In this document: positions 38,148 through 46,716 of the stretch, piece after piece
Layout of the letters: every line of letters starts with the position of its first letter
How positions within the stretch are numbered: position 1 is the stretch's first letter
DNA from: a virus
IMG/VR virus record: IMGVR_UViG_3300030106_004816
Location: 1 to 49,616 of that record
Reading direction: 5' to 3' (one strand)
Length of the DNA stretch: 49,616 nucleotides
Notes under the pieces: model-generated
Told to the model about the DNA's origin: nothing
What the model saw: only the letters and a program-made list of their open reading frames with translations
The model's database searches: none
Made by a program: the position numbers and the translations under genes

Positions 38148-38209
38148 GTAGGTGATACGTCGTTATACGTAGACCTGCCAGGATGCGAGGGCCAGTAGAC
38201 CTGGCCCTC
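38148..38209 (+). other. Two stem-loops in the gap before terL
   Basis: First: GTAGGT..TACGT/ACGTA..ACCTGC (38148-38178), interrupted by a small internal loop. Second: GAGGGCCAG, TAGAC, CTGGCCCTC (38187-38209), nine perfect GC-rich pairs. No T-run follows either. They lie in a 241-bp gap that also holds AT tracts and the terL promoter region. The second stem resembles the GC-rich hairpin at 36751; together they bracket the GC-shifted genes. Confidence 0.5.
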
Positions 38210-38292
38210 TGTAGCTCATTCTTCAAGGCTCATTTGGTTTTTGAATTTAGAAAAAAATTTTTTTAATTTTTTTTACGTTTAAAAACTAACAG

Positions 38293-38322
38293 TTACACAT
38301 ATTTACATATACATTGTATAAC
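38293..38322 (+). promoter_or_regulatory. Possible promoter for the packaging/head module
   Basis: TTACAC (38293-38298), 18-base spacer, TATAAC (38317-38322). The start would be near 38329, with a leader containing AAGGAG before the terL ATG. The -35 is poor. Its place, just before a 9-kb unbroken run of packaging and head genes, is the best argument. Confidence 0.35.
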
Positions 38323-38377
38323 AAATAGAAGTAGTATAAGGTAAAACACATGGGGACCCAGAAGGAGATCCAAAGCT

Positions 38378-39862
38378 ATGAGTAACACTGATTTTTTGAG
38401 CACCGATGATCTACGATTGAAGGTAGAGAAGGTGTGGTTAGAACATATTAAACTATGCCAAGATAATTTTTTGTACTTCGTTAAACAAGTCTGGCCAGAT
38501 TTTATTTGTAGGATTGATAAAGATCCTAATAAATGGGGACATCATCAACATATTGCAACAGAGTTTACAAGGATTGCAAAAAATAAAAAAGGAAGGCTCA
38601 TCGTAAATATGCCTCCTAGACACACTAAGTCTGAATTTGCATCGGTCTATTATCCAGCATGGATGATAGGGAAGTTTCCTAAAATGAAATTAATGCAGGT
38701 ATCTCACAATGCAGAACTATCAGCAAGGTTCGGAGCTAAGGTTAGAAATTTAATTGATAGTCCAGAGTATAAAGAGATCTTTGGAGATGTTAGACTTAGG
38801 GAAGATTCAAAAGCAAAAGGACGTTGGGAGACAAATCATGGGGGCGAATACTTTGCAGCGGGGGTAGGCGGTTCTATCACAGGACGAGGGGCGGATCTTT
38901 TGATTATTGATGACCCACACACGGAACAAGATTCTCTATCTGATTCTGCGATGGAGAGAACTTATGAATGGTATACATCGGGACCAAGACAGCGTTTACA
39001 ACCTGGAGGCTCGATCGTTTTAGTAATGACGAGATGGGCACAAGATGATTTAACAGGAAAATTAATTAAGGCTCAAACTGAACCTAAAGCCGACAAGTGG
39101 GAACATATTTCTTTCCCTGCGATTATTGAAGATGAAGCTAATTCGAGACCCGTGTGGCCAGAGTATTGGTCATTAGATGAATTAGAAAAAGTTAAGGCAT
39201 CACTATCTATAAGAAACTGGTCTGCACAATACATGCAAAATCCTACTTCAGAAGAAGGAGCGATTTTAAAACGAGACTGGTGGATGCCGTGGGAAAGTAA
39301 AATGCCAGCTTTAAAACATGTCATACAATCTTATGATACGGCCTTTTCTAAAAAAGAAACAGCTGATTATTCTGCAATCACGACTTGGGGTGTATTTACC
39401 CCGGCTGACGGGGCTGCTGATGCTTTAATGCTAATTGATGCTATAAGAGGTAAGTTTGATTTTCCAGAGTTAAAAGCAGTTGCATTAGAACAATATAAAT
39501 ACTGGGAACCAGAAACTATTATCGTTGAAGCAAAAGCCTCGGGCCAACCTTTGATACAAGAATTAAGAAGAATGGGTATACCAGTGGTTGATTTCGTTCC
39601 TACTAAAGGCAAGGATAAGTTTGCACGGGTCAACGCCTGTGCTCCAGTATTTGAGTCTCAACAAGTCTATTTTCCTAAAGATGAAAAATTTGCTGAGGAG
39701 GTTATTGAGGAATGTGCAGCCTTTCCGCATGGCGAACACGATGATTATGTTGATAGCACCACACAGGCTGTGTTAAGATACCGACAAGGCTATTATGTAT
39801 CGATATACTCAGACGAAGAAGAAATAGATAGATATAAGCAAAAAAAATATATATATTATTAG
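38378..39862 (+). CDS. terL: Terminase large subunit
   Basis: 494 residues. ATPase: NMPPRHTKSE (77-86) as the Walker A-like motif, LLIIDDPHTE (174-183) as Walker B, VMTRWAQDDLTGKL as coupling region. Nuclease: SYDTAF (D320), IIVEAKASGQPL (E384) and GEHDDYVDST (D455, D456), the three acidic positions of the RNase H-like domain. It packages DNA with the portal (40221) and small subunit (32508). Strong ribosome site upstream. Full length. Confidence 0.92.
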   Translation: MSNTDFLSTDDLRLKVEKVWLEHIKLCQDNFLYFVKQVWPDFICRIDKDPNKWGHHQHIATEFTRIAKNKKGRLIVNMPPRHTKSEFASVYYPAWMIGKFPKMKLMQVSHNAELSARFGAKVRNLIDSPEYKEIFGDVRLREDSKAKGRWETNHGGEYFAAGVGGSITGRGADLLIIDDPHTEQDSLSDSAMERTYEWYTSGPRQRLQPGGSIVLVMTRWAQDDLTGKLIKAQTEPKADKWEHISFPAIIEDEANSRPVWPEYWSLDELEKVKASLSIRNWSAQYMQNPTSEEGAILKRDWWMPWESKMPALKHVIQSYDTAFSKKETADYSAITTWGVFTPADGAADALMLIDAIRGKFDFPELKAVALEQYKYWEPETIIVEAKASGQPLIQELRRMGIPVVDFVPTKGKDKFARVNACAPVFESQQVYFPKDEKFAEEVIEECAAFPHGEHDDYVDSTTQAVLRYRQGYYVSIYSDEEEIDRYKQKKYIYY

Positions 39863-39873
39863 GAGGCCTATAT

Positions 39874-40221
39874 ATGAAAAGGAAAAACCGAAAAAAATTA
39901 TTCGACGCTGTAAAGTTAGGTCTAATAGGACTAGCTGGAAAAGCAGCTATGGATAAAATGTCTATGCCGGATGTATCAGATGCTAAAAGTATGAAAGCAA
40001 CTGATATGAACAAAAGGCGTATTCCTGCGTTCATTAAAAAAAGAGGTGTACCTGGCGGTAACCCACTAAGACCAAAAATTCCAAAAGGAATGACAGAAGT
40101 ACCAGAGAGTGAATATTTTGGTATAGATGCATTCGGAGCTGGAATGGGTGCAAAAAAAGGTAAGATGATAAAAGCACGTGGTGGTAAGCTAGCAAGAGTA
40201 AAACCTACTAAATTAATGTAA
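39874..40221 (+). CDS. Small basic protein between terL and portal
   Basis: 115 residues with AGGAGG just upstream of the ATG. Many Lys and Met; the C-terminus KKGKMIKARGGKLARVKPTKLM has the GG-plus-basic tail seen in several virion-region proteins of this phage and of other marine phages. The last base is shared with the portal start. Probably a minor head or portal-associated protein. Confidence 0.55.
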   Translation: MKRKNRKKLFDAVKLGLIGLAGKAAMDKMSMPDVSDAKSMKATDMNKRRIPAFIKKRGVPGGNPLRPKIPKGMTEVPESEYFGIDAFGAGMGAKKGKMIKARGGKLARVKPTKLM

Positions 40222-42554
40222 TGGCAGAAATTGAAAAAGTAAAAGACTCTATTGAAGAAAATAAGAACGATACTGAACAGGAAGTAACTGTTGAGTTAGG
40301 AGAACCTGCGTCTCCAGAACAAGTCGCTGAGTCTACACAAAATTTCTACGCCAATTTAGCAGATGACATGGATGAGAGAACTTTACAAAGACTCTCCAAA
40401 CAACTTGTCGACGATTATAAGAAAGATAAAATTTCTAGAAAAGATTGGGAGCAAGGATATACAAAAGGTTTAGATCTATTAGGATTTAAATATACTGAGA
40501 TGACTAGACCTTTTAAAGGTTCAGCTTCAGTCACACACCCATTATTAGCTGAAGCAGTGACCCAGTTTCAAGCACAAGCTTACAAAGAATTAATTCCATC
40601 AGATGGACCAGTAAGAGCTAAGGTTATTGGAGCGCTGTCCAAGGATAAAGTAGATCAAGCAGATAGAGTAAAAGAATATATGAACTATATGCTTATGAAC
40701 GAAATGGAAGAATACACACCTGAGATGGATCAGTTATTATTTTATTTACCATTAGCAGGTTCAGCATTTAAAAAATGTTATTACGATGAAGTGATGCAAA
40801 GAGCTGTATCTAAATTTATTCCAGCAGAGGATTTAGTTGTGCCTTATTACGCAACAGATCTTATGGATTGTGAAAGAATCACTCATGTTATCAAGATGAG
40901 TGAGAACGAAATATTAAAAAAACAAAAAGCAGGTTTCTATAGAGATGTTGAATTAAAACCTGTTGCACCAGAAAAAAGTGATTTACAAAAAAAATATCAA
41001 GAATTAGAGGGAGTAACACCAAGCGGTGATAAACAATATACATATCAAATTTTAGAAATGCACATTGATTGTAATTTAGATGATTTTGAATACGATCAAC
41101 CTAGCAGAGAAGTTAAAGTTCCTTACATAATAACAATTGATGAAGGCTCTGGTGAAGTTTTATCTATTTATAGAAACTTTGACATGGATGATAAATTAAA
41201 AAGAAGAAAAGAATACTTTGTACATTTTAAATTTTTACCTGGATTAGGTTTTTACGGCTTTGGTTTGATACATATGATAGGTGGATTAAGCAGAACTGCT
41301 ACCCAAGCGCTTAGACAATTGCTAGATGCAGGTACTTTGAGTAATTTACCAGCAGGATTCAAGAGCCGTGGTATCAGAATAAGGGATGATGACCAACCAT
41401 TTCAACCAGGTGAGTTCAGAGACGTTGATGCACCAGGCGGAAACATTAAAGATCAGTTTCAAATTTTACCATTTAAGGAACCAAGCGGGACTTTATACCA
41501 ACTTTTAGGGTTCGTGGTGCAAGCTGGTCAAAGATTTGCTGCAATAACCGACATGAATGTGGGTGCAGACATGCAAAATAGAGCAGTTGGCTCGACTATG
41601 GCGATGTTGGAGCGCGGTACACGGATTATGTCAGCCATTCACAAGCGTTGTTACTACGCAATGAGACGTGAATTTAGACTTTTAGCTAAAATTTTTGCAA
41701 TTTATCTACCACCAGTCTACCCATACTCAGTTTATGGCGCTGAAAGAGTGATAAAAGTGCAAGATTTTGACGATCGAATAGATGTTATACCAATTGCAGA
41801 CCCAAATATCTTTTCTATGGCACAAAGAGTAACGATTGCTAACGAAAATTTAAAAATTGCACTATCAAATCCACAAATGCACAACATTCGAGAAGCATAT
41901 CGTAGAGTTTACGAAGCATTGGGTACAAAAGACATCGATGCTTTACTAAAACCAGAAGATATTCTTATACCAAAGGATCCAGCTATCGAAAATGCTGAAG
42001 CGTTACAGATGAAAATACCAAAAGCCTTTCCACAACAAGATCACAAGGCTCATATTAATTCTCATAGAGCATTTATGGCTACAAGAATGGTTCAGATAAA
42101 CCCAATGGTCTATGCTTTGTTACAAGGACATATATCTGAGCACGTAAGTCTTTTAGCTCAAGGTGAAGTAGGTGCAATGATAAGTGAAGATCCTAATATG
42201 CAGGAAATGTTACAGAATGATCCGCAAGCAGCACAAGTTCAAATCGATGCCATGGTAGCTGCAAGAATATCTACGCTTACAACTGAGTTAGCACAACAAG
42301 AAGGTGCTATGAATCAAGATCCGTTAGTAAGATTAAAGCAAGCTGAAATAGATTTAAGAGCTATGGACCTACAAAGAAAAGCAAATGAGTCTATGATGAA
42401 CTTTGATTTAAAAGAAAATCAAATAGAAGAGAATTTAGAAATACAAAAAATTAAATTAGAAAATCAAGAAGAGCAATCTGAAGAAAGAATTAAGGTTGCA
42501 CGTGAAAAGTTACAAGTACAAAAGGATAAAAATGCCGCTAAACAAAAAAGGTAA
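40221..42554 (+). CDS. Portal protein
   Basis: 777 residues. GASVTHPLLAEAVTQFQAQAYKELIPSDGPVRAKVIG lies at about 97-133 (KGSASVTHPLLAEAV), then AGSAFKKCYYDE, PAEDLVVPYYATDL, GFYGFGLIHMIGGLSRTATQALRQLLDAG and RAVGSTMAMLERGTRIMSAIHKRCYYAMRREFRLLAKIF. This matches large P22-like portals of marine podoviruses. The C-terminal 120 residues are a Gln/Glu-rich coiled coil. It forms the dodecameric DNA channel of the head. Confidence 0.82.
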   Translation: MAEIEKVKDSIEENKNDTEQEVTVELGEPASPEQVAESTQNFYANLADDMDERTLQRLSKQLVDDYKKDKISRKDWEQGYTKGLDLLGFKYTEMTRPFKGSASVTHPLLAEAVTQFQAQAYKELIPSDGPVRAKVIGALSKDKVDQADRVKEYMNYMLMNEMEEYTPEMDQLLFYLPLAGSAFKKCYYDEVMQRAVSKFIPAEDLVVPYYATDLMDCERITHVIKMSENEILKKQKAGFYRDVELKPVAPEKSDLQKKYQELEGVTPSGDKQYTYQILEMHIDCNLDDFEYDQPSREVKVPYIITIDEGSGEVLSIYRNFDMDDKLKRRKEYFVHFKFLPGLGFYGFGLIHMIGGLSRTATQALRQLLDAGTLSNLPAGFKSRGIRIRDDDQPFQPGEFRDVDAPGGNIKDQFQILPFKEPSGTLYQLLGFVVQAGQRFAAITDMNVGADMQNRAVGSTMAMLERGTRIMSAIHKRCYYAMRREFRLLAKIFAIYLPPVYPYSVYGAERVIKVQDFDDRIDVIPIADPNIFSMAQRVTIANENLKIALSNPQMHNIREAYRRVYEALGTKDIDALLKPEDILIPKDPAIENAEALQMKIPKAFPQQDHKAHINSHRAFMATRMVQINPMVYALLQGHISEHVSLLAQGEVGAMISEDPNMQEMLQNDPQAAQVQIDAMVAARISTLTTELAQQEGAMNQDPLVRLKQAEIDLRAMDLQRKANESMMNFDLKENQIEENLEIQKIKLENQEEQSEERIKVAREKLQVQKDKNAAKQKR

Positions 42555-43344
42555 AGAAATTTTAAAATCAATGAAGAAACAATACGGTAAAGAAAAAGGT
42601 ATTGAAGTTTTCTATGCATCTAAAAACAAAGGTGTAATTGATAAAGTAGAAAAAGTAAAAAAAGGTGGTGGTATAAAATTAAAAAGAGGTGGTAGCTTTG
42701 ACTATGAAGGAGAAGCATACGGCACAACTCCATCAGCTAGTTATCAACAAACCGATACAGGCGATTTAGGCTCTGAATCAGCAAATGTTGCAGCTAATAT
42801 AAAAGCTACAGGCGGTGCTGGATCTGGTTCTGAAACTAAAACTACAGGACCTTCTAGAGGCACCGTTACTAAAGCCATTGGTGCAGGAGTTAGCAAAATT
42901 TTAGATTTTCCTGTGACTGCTGTTACTACAACTTTAGGAGCTTTACAAAAATCAACTAAACAACAAAAGGCAACTAAAGAAGCAAGAAAAATAGATCCAC
43001 TAGGTGGAGAAATGTTAACTACAAAAAATATGTATAGACCCTACAAACCACCACAAACAGACACTGGTGGTGGCGATAGTGACCAGCCAATAAAAAAACC
43101 CTTGATTCCAAAAGCAAAACCTATACAACCACAAAAACAGACTTTTAATGCCCAATCATTTTTTCCTTTCCGGGCTTATAAGTCGGGGGGAGTACCTAGC
43201 GGGCCTCCTCCCGAAAAAGGACCCAACAGTCAAATGCCAGTTAAAATGAAAGGGGGCGGAAATATGACTTGCCCTCACAGACCAGATGGTATAAAGGGTA
43301 TTGGAAAGGCCGTACGAGGCTTTGGATTTAAAGGTACAAAATGA
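42532..43344 (+). CDS. Virion-module protein with MPLNKKGKEIL start
   Basis: 270 residues from the ATG at 42532, which gives the common N-terminus MPLNKKGKEILKSMKKQYGKEKGxxVFYASKNKG; an upstream in-frame start at 42496 is not needed. The middle is disordered (Gly, Thr, Pro). Ends GGGNMTCPHRPDGIKGIGKAVRGFGFKGTK, a short Cys/His patch also known from other marine phages. Overlaps the portal gene by 23 bases. Perhaps a head-maturation or internal protein. Confidence 0.55.
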   Translation: MPLNKKGKEILKSMKKQYGKEKGIEVFYASKNKGVIDKVEKVKKGGGIKLKRGGSFDYEGEAYGTTPSASYQQTDTGDLGSESANVAANIKATGGAGSGSETKTTGPSRGTVTKAIGAGVSKILDFPVTAVTTTLGALQKSTKQQKATKEARKIDPLGGEMLTTKNMYRPYKPPQTDTGGGDSDQPIKKPLIPKAKPIQPQKQTFNAQSFFPFRAYKSGGVPSGPPPEKGPNSQMPVKMKGGGNMTCPHRPDGIKGIGKAVRGFGFKGTK

Positions 43345-43565
43345 AATTAAAAGATGTCATCATCGAAGCTTTATCAAAAAAGTACGAGGCTGACATTGCG
43401 CAAGCAGAAGCAACTTTAAAAATTTATCTAGAAAGATCTGTGGGTATAGGAGAACATCCACAAAATTTAGAAGAAGCAGATAAACTTTTGCAAAAAATTG
43501 TTGATGCTAATGAAAAAAATAAAGAATTAAATAATTTTAGGGAGAATAAAAATGGCATGGTTTAG
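43341..43565 (+). CDS. Small helical hypothetical protein
   Basis: 74 residues, MKLKDVIIEALSKKYEADIAQAEATLKIYLERSVGIGEHPQNLEEADKLL. Two or three amphipathic helices. Four-base overlap upstream and 14-base overlap downstream. Its family is seen in head modules of marine phages, without known function. Confidence 0.55.
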   Translation: MKLKDVIIEALSKKYEADIAQAEATLKIYLERSVGIGEHPQNLEEADKLLQKIVDANEKNKELNNFRENKNGMV

Positions 43566-43938
43566 TTTAGCTAAAATAGCGTTACAAGCTGGAAGTAAGA
43601 TATACGCAAATAGACAAAAAACAAAAATGGCAATGTCGGATGCACAACTCATGCATGCCGAAAAAATGGCCCGAGGTGAGGAGGCTTACCAGGGTAAATT
43701 GCTTGAGGCTCGTCAAAACGACTACAAGGACGAATTTGTTCTTGTCATTATTTCGGCGCCCATCGTGGTGCTCATGTGGGCAGTCATGTCCGACGATCCC
43801 GAGGCAATGGAAAAAGTAAAATTATTTTTTGAATATTTTCAATCTTTACCTAGTTGGTTTACAAATTTATGGATTCTTGTTGTTGCTAGTATATTTGGTA
43901 TTAAAGGTACACAGATATTTAGAAACGGCAAAAAATAA
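43552..43938 (+). CDS. Holin-like protein (3TM-type)
   Basis: 128 residues. After a polar helix, YKDEFVLVIISAPIVVLMWAV (about 73-93) and LPSWFTNLWILVVASIFGIKG (104-124) are membrane spans around an amphipathic segment with FEYFQSLPSW. This resembles the GTA/3TM holin family (D..W......P.........W ... LP.W......I.A..G.R), though the first span is not clear. Lysis genes between portal and capsid are not unusual in this phage type. No endolysin accompanies it. Confidence 0.5.
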   Translation: MAWFSLAKIALQAGSKIYANRQKTKMAMSDAQLMHAEKMARGEEAYQGKLLEARQNDYKDEFVLVIISAPIVVLMWAVMSDDPEAMEKVKLFFEYFQSLPSWFTNLWILVVASIFGIKGTQIFRNGKK

Positions 43939-44153
43939 TGTTAGATCCCTATTCTGCACTAGCGTTGAAAAAACATTTGAATAAAAAAATTTCAGATGTA
44001 AAGGACCATATTTGTTATGGTGTAGACAACATAGAAAAATTGCAGTATGCTAGGGGTCAACTCAGTGCTTATGAAGCACTGCTTCAGGACGTAAATGACG
44101 ACCTGCAAAAGGAGGACAATGATGGTACAATTGATCAAACCAAAGGAACCTAA
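43938..44153 (+). CDS. Small helical hypothetical protein
   Basis: 71 residues, MLDPYSALALKKHLNKKISDVKDHICYGVDNIEKLQYARGQLSAYEALLQDVND: helical hairpin, acidic tail. The LxYARGQLxAYEALLQD pattern is common in small marine phage head-module genes. Overlaps the holin-like stop by one base. Confidence 0.55.
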   Translation: MLDPYSALALKKHLNKKISDVKDHICYGVDNIEKLQYARGQLSAYEALLQDVNDDLQKEDNDGTIDQTKGT

Positions 44154-44562
44154 GATTATAACTAATCAAACAGGTGACACTGGACAAGACAAAATTCCCA
44201 CAGATCCCGAAGGTATAAAAAAATACCTTGCAGTTATACCGGAGCCAGTTGGCTATCGGTTGCTCGTTCGTCCATATCAACCATCTGCTAAAACTAAGGG
44301 CGGACTACATTTAGCTGACACAACTAGAGAAACAATTCAAATGACAACAGTTGTAGGCTTAGTGGTTAAAATGGGAGATCTTTGTTTTCAAGACAAAGAA
44401 AAATTTCCTAGTGGACCTTGGTGTAAGAAAGGTCAGTTTGTTGTTTATGGAAGATATTCTGGTTCAAGATTTCAAACGAAATTTGGTGAGCATAGAATAT
44501 TGAACGACGATGAGATTATAGGAACAATCAATAAACCAGAAGATATCCTCCATTTATTTTAG
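44122..44562 (+). CDS. GroES-like co-chaperonin
   Basis: 146 residues; of two adjacent ATGs the second (44122) is six bases from GGAGG. PEPVGYRLLVRPYQPSAKTKGGLHLADTTRE matches the N-terminal GroES strand and mobile loop region (P-x-DRVLV-x-x-x-x...GG). VVGLVVKMGD, KKGQFVVYGRYSGSRF and ILNDDEIIGTI complete a Cpn10 fold. Like T4 gp31 it would cap host GroEL so that the capsid protein can fold; the gene lies just upstream of scaffold and capsid genes. The roughly 30-residue N-terminal extension is unusual. Confidence 0.72.
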   Translation: MVQLIKPKEPKIITNQTGDTGQDKIPTDPEGIKKYLAVIPEPVGYRLLVRPYQPSAKTKGGLHLADTTRETIQMTTVVGLVVKMGDLCFQDKEKFPSGPWCKKGQFVVYGRYSGSRFQTKFGEHRILNDDEIIGTINKPEDILHLF

Positions 44563-44570
44563 GAGGATAA

Positions 44571-45593
44571 ATGGCAGAACAAAAAATAAACGTTGAGGAA
44601 CTAGAACCCAAAAAAGAAAAAGAGGTTGAACTAGATCTATCAGACGCTAAAGAAAAAGACGTAGAGGTAAAACAAGAAGAAACAAAAGAGGAGCCAAAAC
44701 TAAATGTTGGAGAAGTTGATTTAGGTTATACAGACCATGAATCAAAACAAGAAGAAAAATCCAAAGTTGTAGTGGAGGAAGTTAAGACAGAAGAACAGGC
44801 ACCCAAAGAAGAAAAAAAACCTGTTAATCTAAAAAAGAAAAAAGACGATTATCAGTCTAGAATAAATCAATTGACTGGTAAGATGAGAGAATCTCAACGA
44901 AGAGAAAAAGCTGCGCTTGATTACGCTAAAGGATTACAGAAAAAATTTGATGTATCCAAAAAACAGTTTGATCAAACTACAGAAGCCTATCTCAAGGAAA
45001 TCGATGCCAAAGTAGATGCACAAAGAACGCAAGTTAAGGCTGCGTTAAAAACTGCAATGGAGAAACAGGATATCGATTCTATGACTGAAGCTAATGATAA
45101 ATTAACTCAGTTAGCAGTTGAGAAAGAAAAAGCTAGACTGGAACTTGCGAACAGAGAAAAGCTTAAAGAAGAAGAAAAATCGCAGGATAAACAAGAAGAT
45201 GCTATTCAATCTGCAGCGCCAAACACTGCACCACAATTAAGTCCTAAAGCAAAAAAGTGGGCAGAGGAAAATCCATGGTTTGGTGATGATAAAGTTATGA
45301 CTGATGCAGCTACTACTATTCATCATAATGTTGTTACTGAGGGTATTGAACCAGACAGTGACCAGTATTATAATGAGGTAAACACTAGGTTAAAAAGTTA
45401 CTTTCCTAGTAAGTTTGAATCAGAAGATGAGCCGGTAAAAGAGCAAAGGAAACCCGTCCAAACCGTTGCTTCGGCTGGTCGCAAACAAGAGGGACGCAGA
45501 ACTGTGAGACTCACGGCCTCACAGGTGGCTATTGCTAAAAAATTAAACGTGCCACTAGATGAATACGCTAAATACGTGAAGGAGGATAAATAA
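44571..45593 (+). CDS. Capsid scaffolding-like protein
   Basis: 340 residues, very rich in Glu and Lys. The first 80 residues are acidic and disordered. A long coiled coil runs from about 95 to 215 (RINQLTGKMRESQRREKAALDYAKGL...). NPWFGDDKVMTDAATTIHH follows, then the basic C-terminus RRTVRLTASQVAIAKKLNVPLDEYAKYVKE, a usual capsid-binding helix-turn-helix of scaffolds. Position right before capsid genes supports the call. Ribosome site AGGAGG. Confidence 0.7.
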   Translation: MAEQKINVEELEPKKEKEVELDLSDAKEKDVEVKQEETKEEPKLNVGEVDLGYTDHESKQEEKSKVVVEEVKTEEQAPKEEKKPVNLKKKKDDYQSRINQLTGKMRESQRREKAALDYAKGLQKKFDVSKKQFDQTTEAYLKEIDAKVDAQRTQVKAALKTAMEKQDIDSMTEANDKLTQLAVEKEKARLELANREKLKEEEKSQDKQEDAIQSAAPNTAPQLSPKAKKWAEENPWFGDDKVMTDAATTIHHNVVTEGIEPDSDQYYNEVNTRLKSYFPSKFESEDEPVKEQRKPVQTVASAGRKQEGRRTVRLTASQVAIAKKLNVPLDEYAKYVKEDK

Positions 45594-45594
45594 T

Positions 45595-46068
45595 ATGAGC
45601 GAAAAAGATAAAAGGACTTCACGCGGCGACGAGTCAAGAGTTTCAAAAGAAGCTCCTAAGACTTGGATGCCACCATCGAGTTTGGATGCACCCAAACCAC
45701 CTAAAGGCTATGTCCAGAGATGGATCAGAGTCGAAAGCATGGGTTTTCAAGATACATCAAATGTATCGAAGAAAATGAGAGAAGGATGGGAATTTGTTAG
45801 AGCCGAAACTCTTATGAAAGAGATAGGTAAAAATTCTTTCCCTGTAATTGCTAAAGGTGAGTACAGTGGGTTAGTCGGAACTCAAGGCCTTGTGTTGGCA
45901 AGGATACCGGAAGAGGTTGCGAAACAACGCGCTGAATACTTTAAAAAAGTATCTCAAAGCCAAATGTCCGCAGTTGATAATGACCTCATGAAGGAACAAC
46001 AGCCTGGAATGCCTATTAACATCGATAGACAAACTAGGGTAACATTTGGTGGTGGACGAAAACAATAA
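45595..46068 (+). CDS. Head-module protein, unknown
   Basis: 157 residues. KTWMPPSSLDAPKPPKGYVQRWIRVESMGFQDTSNVSKKMREGWEFVRAE is a widely seen marine phage pattern (PPxGxxxRWVR ... DxxNxxxKxxEGWExV). Then GLVLARIPEEVAKQRAEYF. Always found near the major capsid gene; possibly a minor head protein. Two bases after the scaffold stop. Confidence 0.6.
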   Translation: MSEKDKRTSRGDESRVSKEAPKTWMPPSSLDAPKPPKGYVQRWIRVESMGFQDTSNVSKKMREGWEFVRAETLMKEIGKNSFPVIAKGEYSGLVGTQGLVLARIPEEVAKQRAEYFKKVSQSQMSAVDNDLMKEQQPGMPINIDRQTRVTFGGGRKQ

Positions 46069-46125
46069 TTTATTTGTAATAGTCTCCATCTATATTTGTA
46101 AAATAAATAATGAGGAGTAAATAAC

Positions 46126-46701
46126 ATGGCAAACACATCTGAAAAATACGGACTAAGACCAGTTCGTAAAATTGATGGCTCTCCATTTATTAATGCTCAA
46201 AACAGATATAGAATTGCAAGCAACCATGGTACAGCAATGTTCCAAGGTGATTTAGTAGTACCTCAAGCTGACGGTACAATTACTAGACATACTGCTAACA
46301 CTTCTGATGCTGTTGTAGGAGTATTTAATGGAGTGTTTTACACAGATCCTACTACTCAGAAGCCGACATTCAAAAACTACTACCCTGGATCAATTGTTGC
46401 TAGTGACATAGTCGCTAACGTAATTGACGATCCACAGGTAGTTTACAAAATTGATTGTGACGGTGCTTTTGCAGTAGCAGATATCTTTAAAAACTTCTCA
46501 GTGACTAACGTGACTGGGAATACAACAACTGGTATCTCAAAAGTACAACTAGACTTTTCAGTATCTGGAACAGGCGGAACTTTCATGCTTAAAGCAATTG
46601 ATATTTCCCAAGATCCAGACAACGACGAAGCTGGAAGTGCTAACGTAGATGTATTGGTGAAAATCAATAATCATTTCTACGTTGAGACTGCTGGGCTATA
46701 A
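46126..46701 (+). CDS. Putative capsid decoration protein
   Basis: 191 residues, beta-rich: MANTSEKYGLRPVRKIDGSPFINAQNRYRIASN, then MFQGDLVVPQADGTITRH, VVGVFNGVFY and NHFYVETAGL at the end. In other marine phages a protein with MxNxDxxxGLxPVRxxxGSPY...YxI at the start precedes the capsid protein and is a virion component. Ribosome site GAGGAG; a TTGTAAAAT string lies 22 bases before the ATG. Confidence 0.62.
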   Translation: MANTSEKYGLRPVRKIDGSPFINAQNRYRIASNHGTAMFQGDLVVPQADGTITRHTANTSDAVVGVFNGVFYTDPTTQKPTFKNYYPGSIVASDIVANVIDDPQVVYKIDCDGAFAVADIFKNFSVTNVTGNTTTGISKVQLDFSVSGTGGTFMLKAIDISQDPDNDEAGSANVDVLVKINNHFYVETAGL

Positions 46702-46716
46702 TAGGAGGATAGAACT

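Noticed and set aside
46096-46104. TTGTAAAAT as promoter for the decoration and capsid genes
   Set aside because: The nearest -35 candidate (TTGTAA) is 19 bases away and weak; the string matches the 11356 promoter but could be chance in AT-rich DNA.
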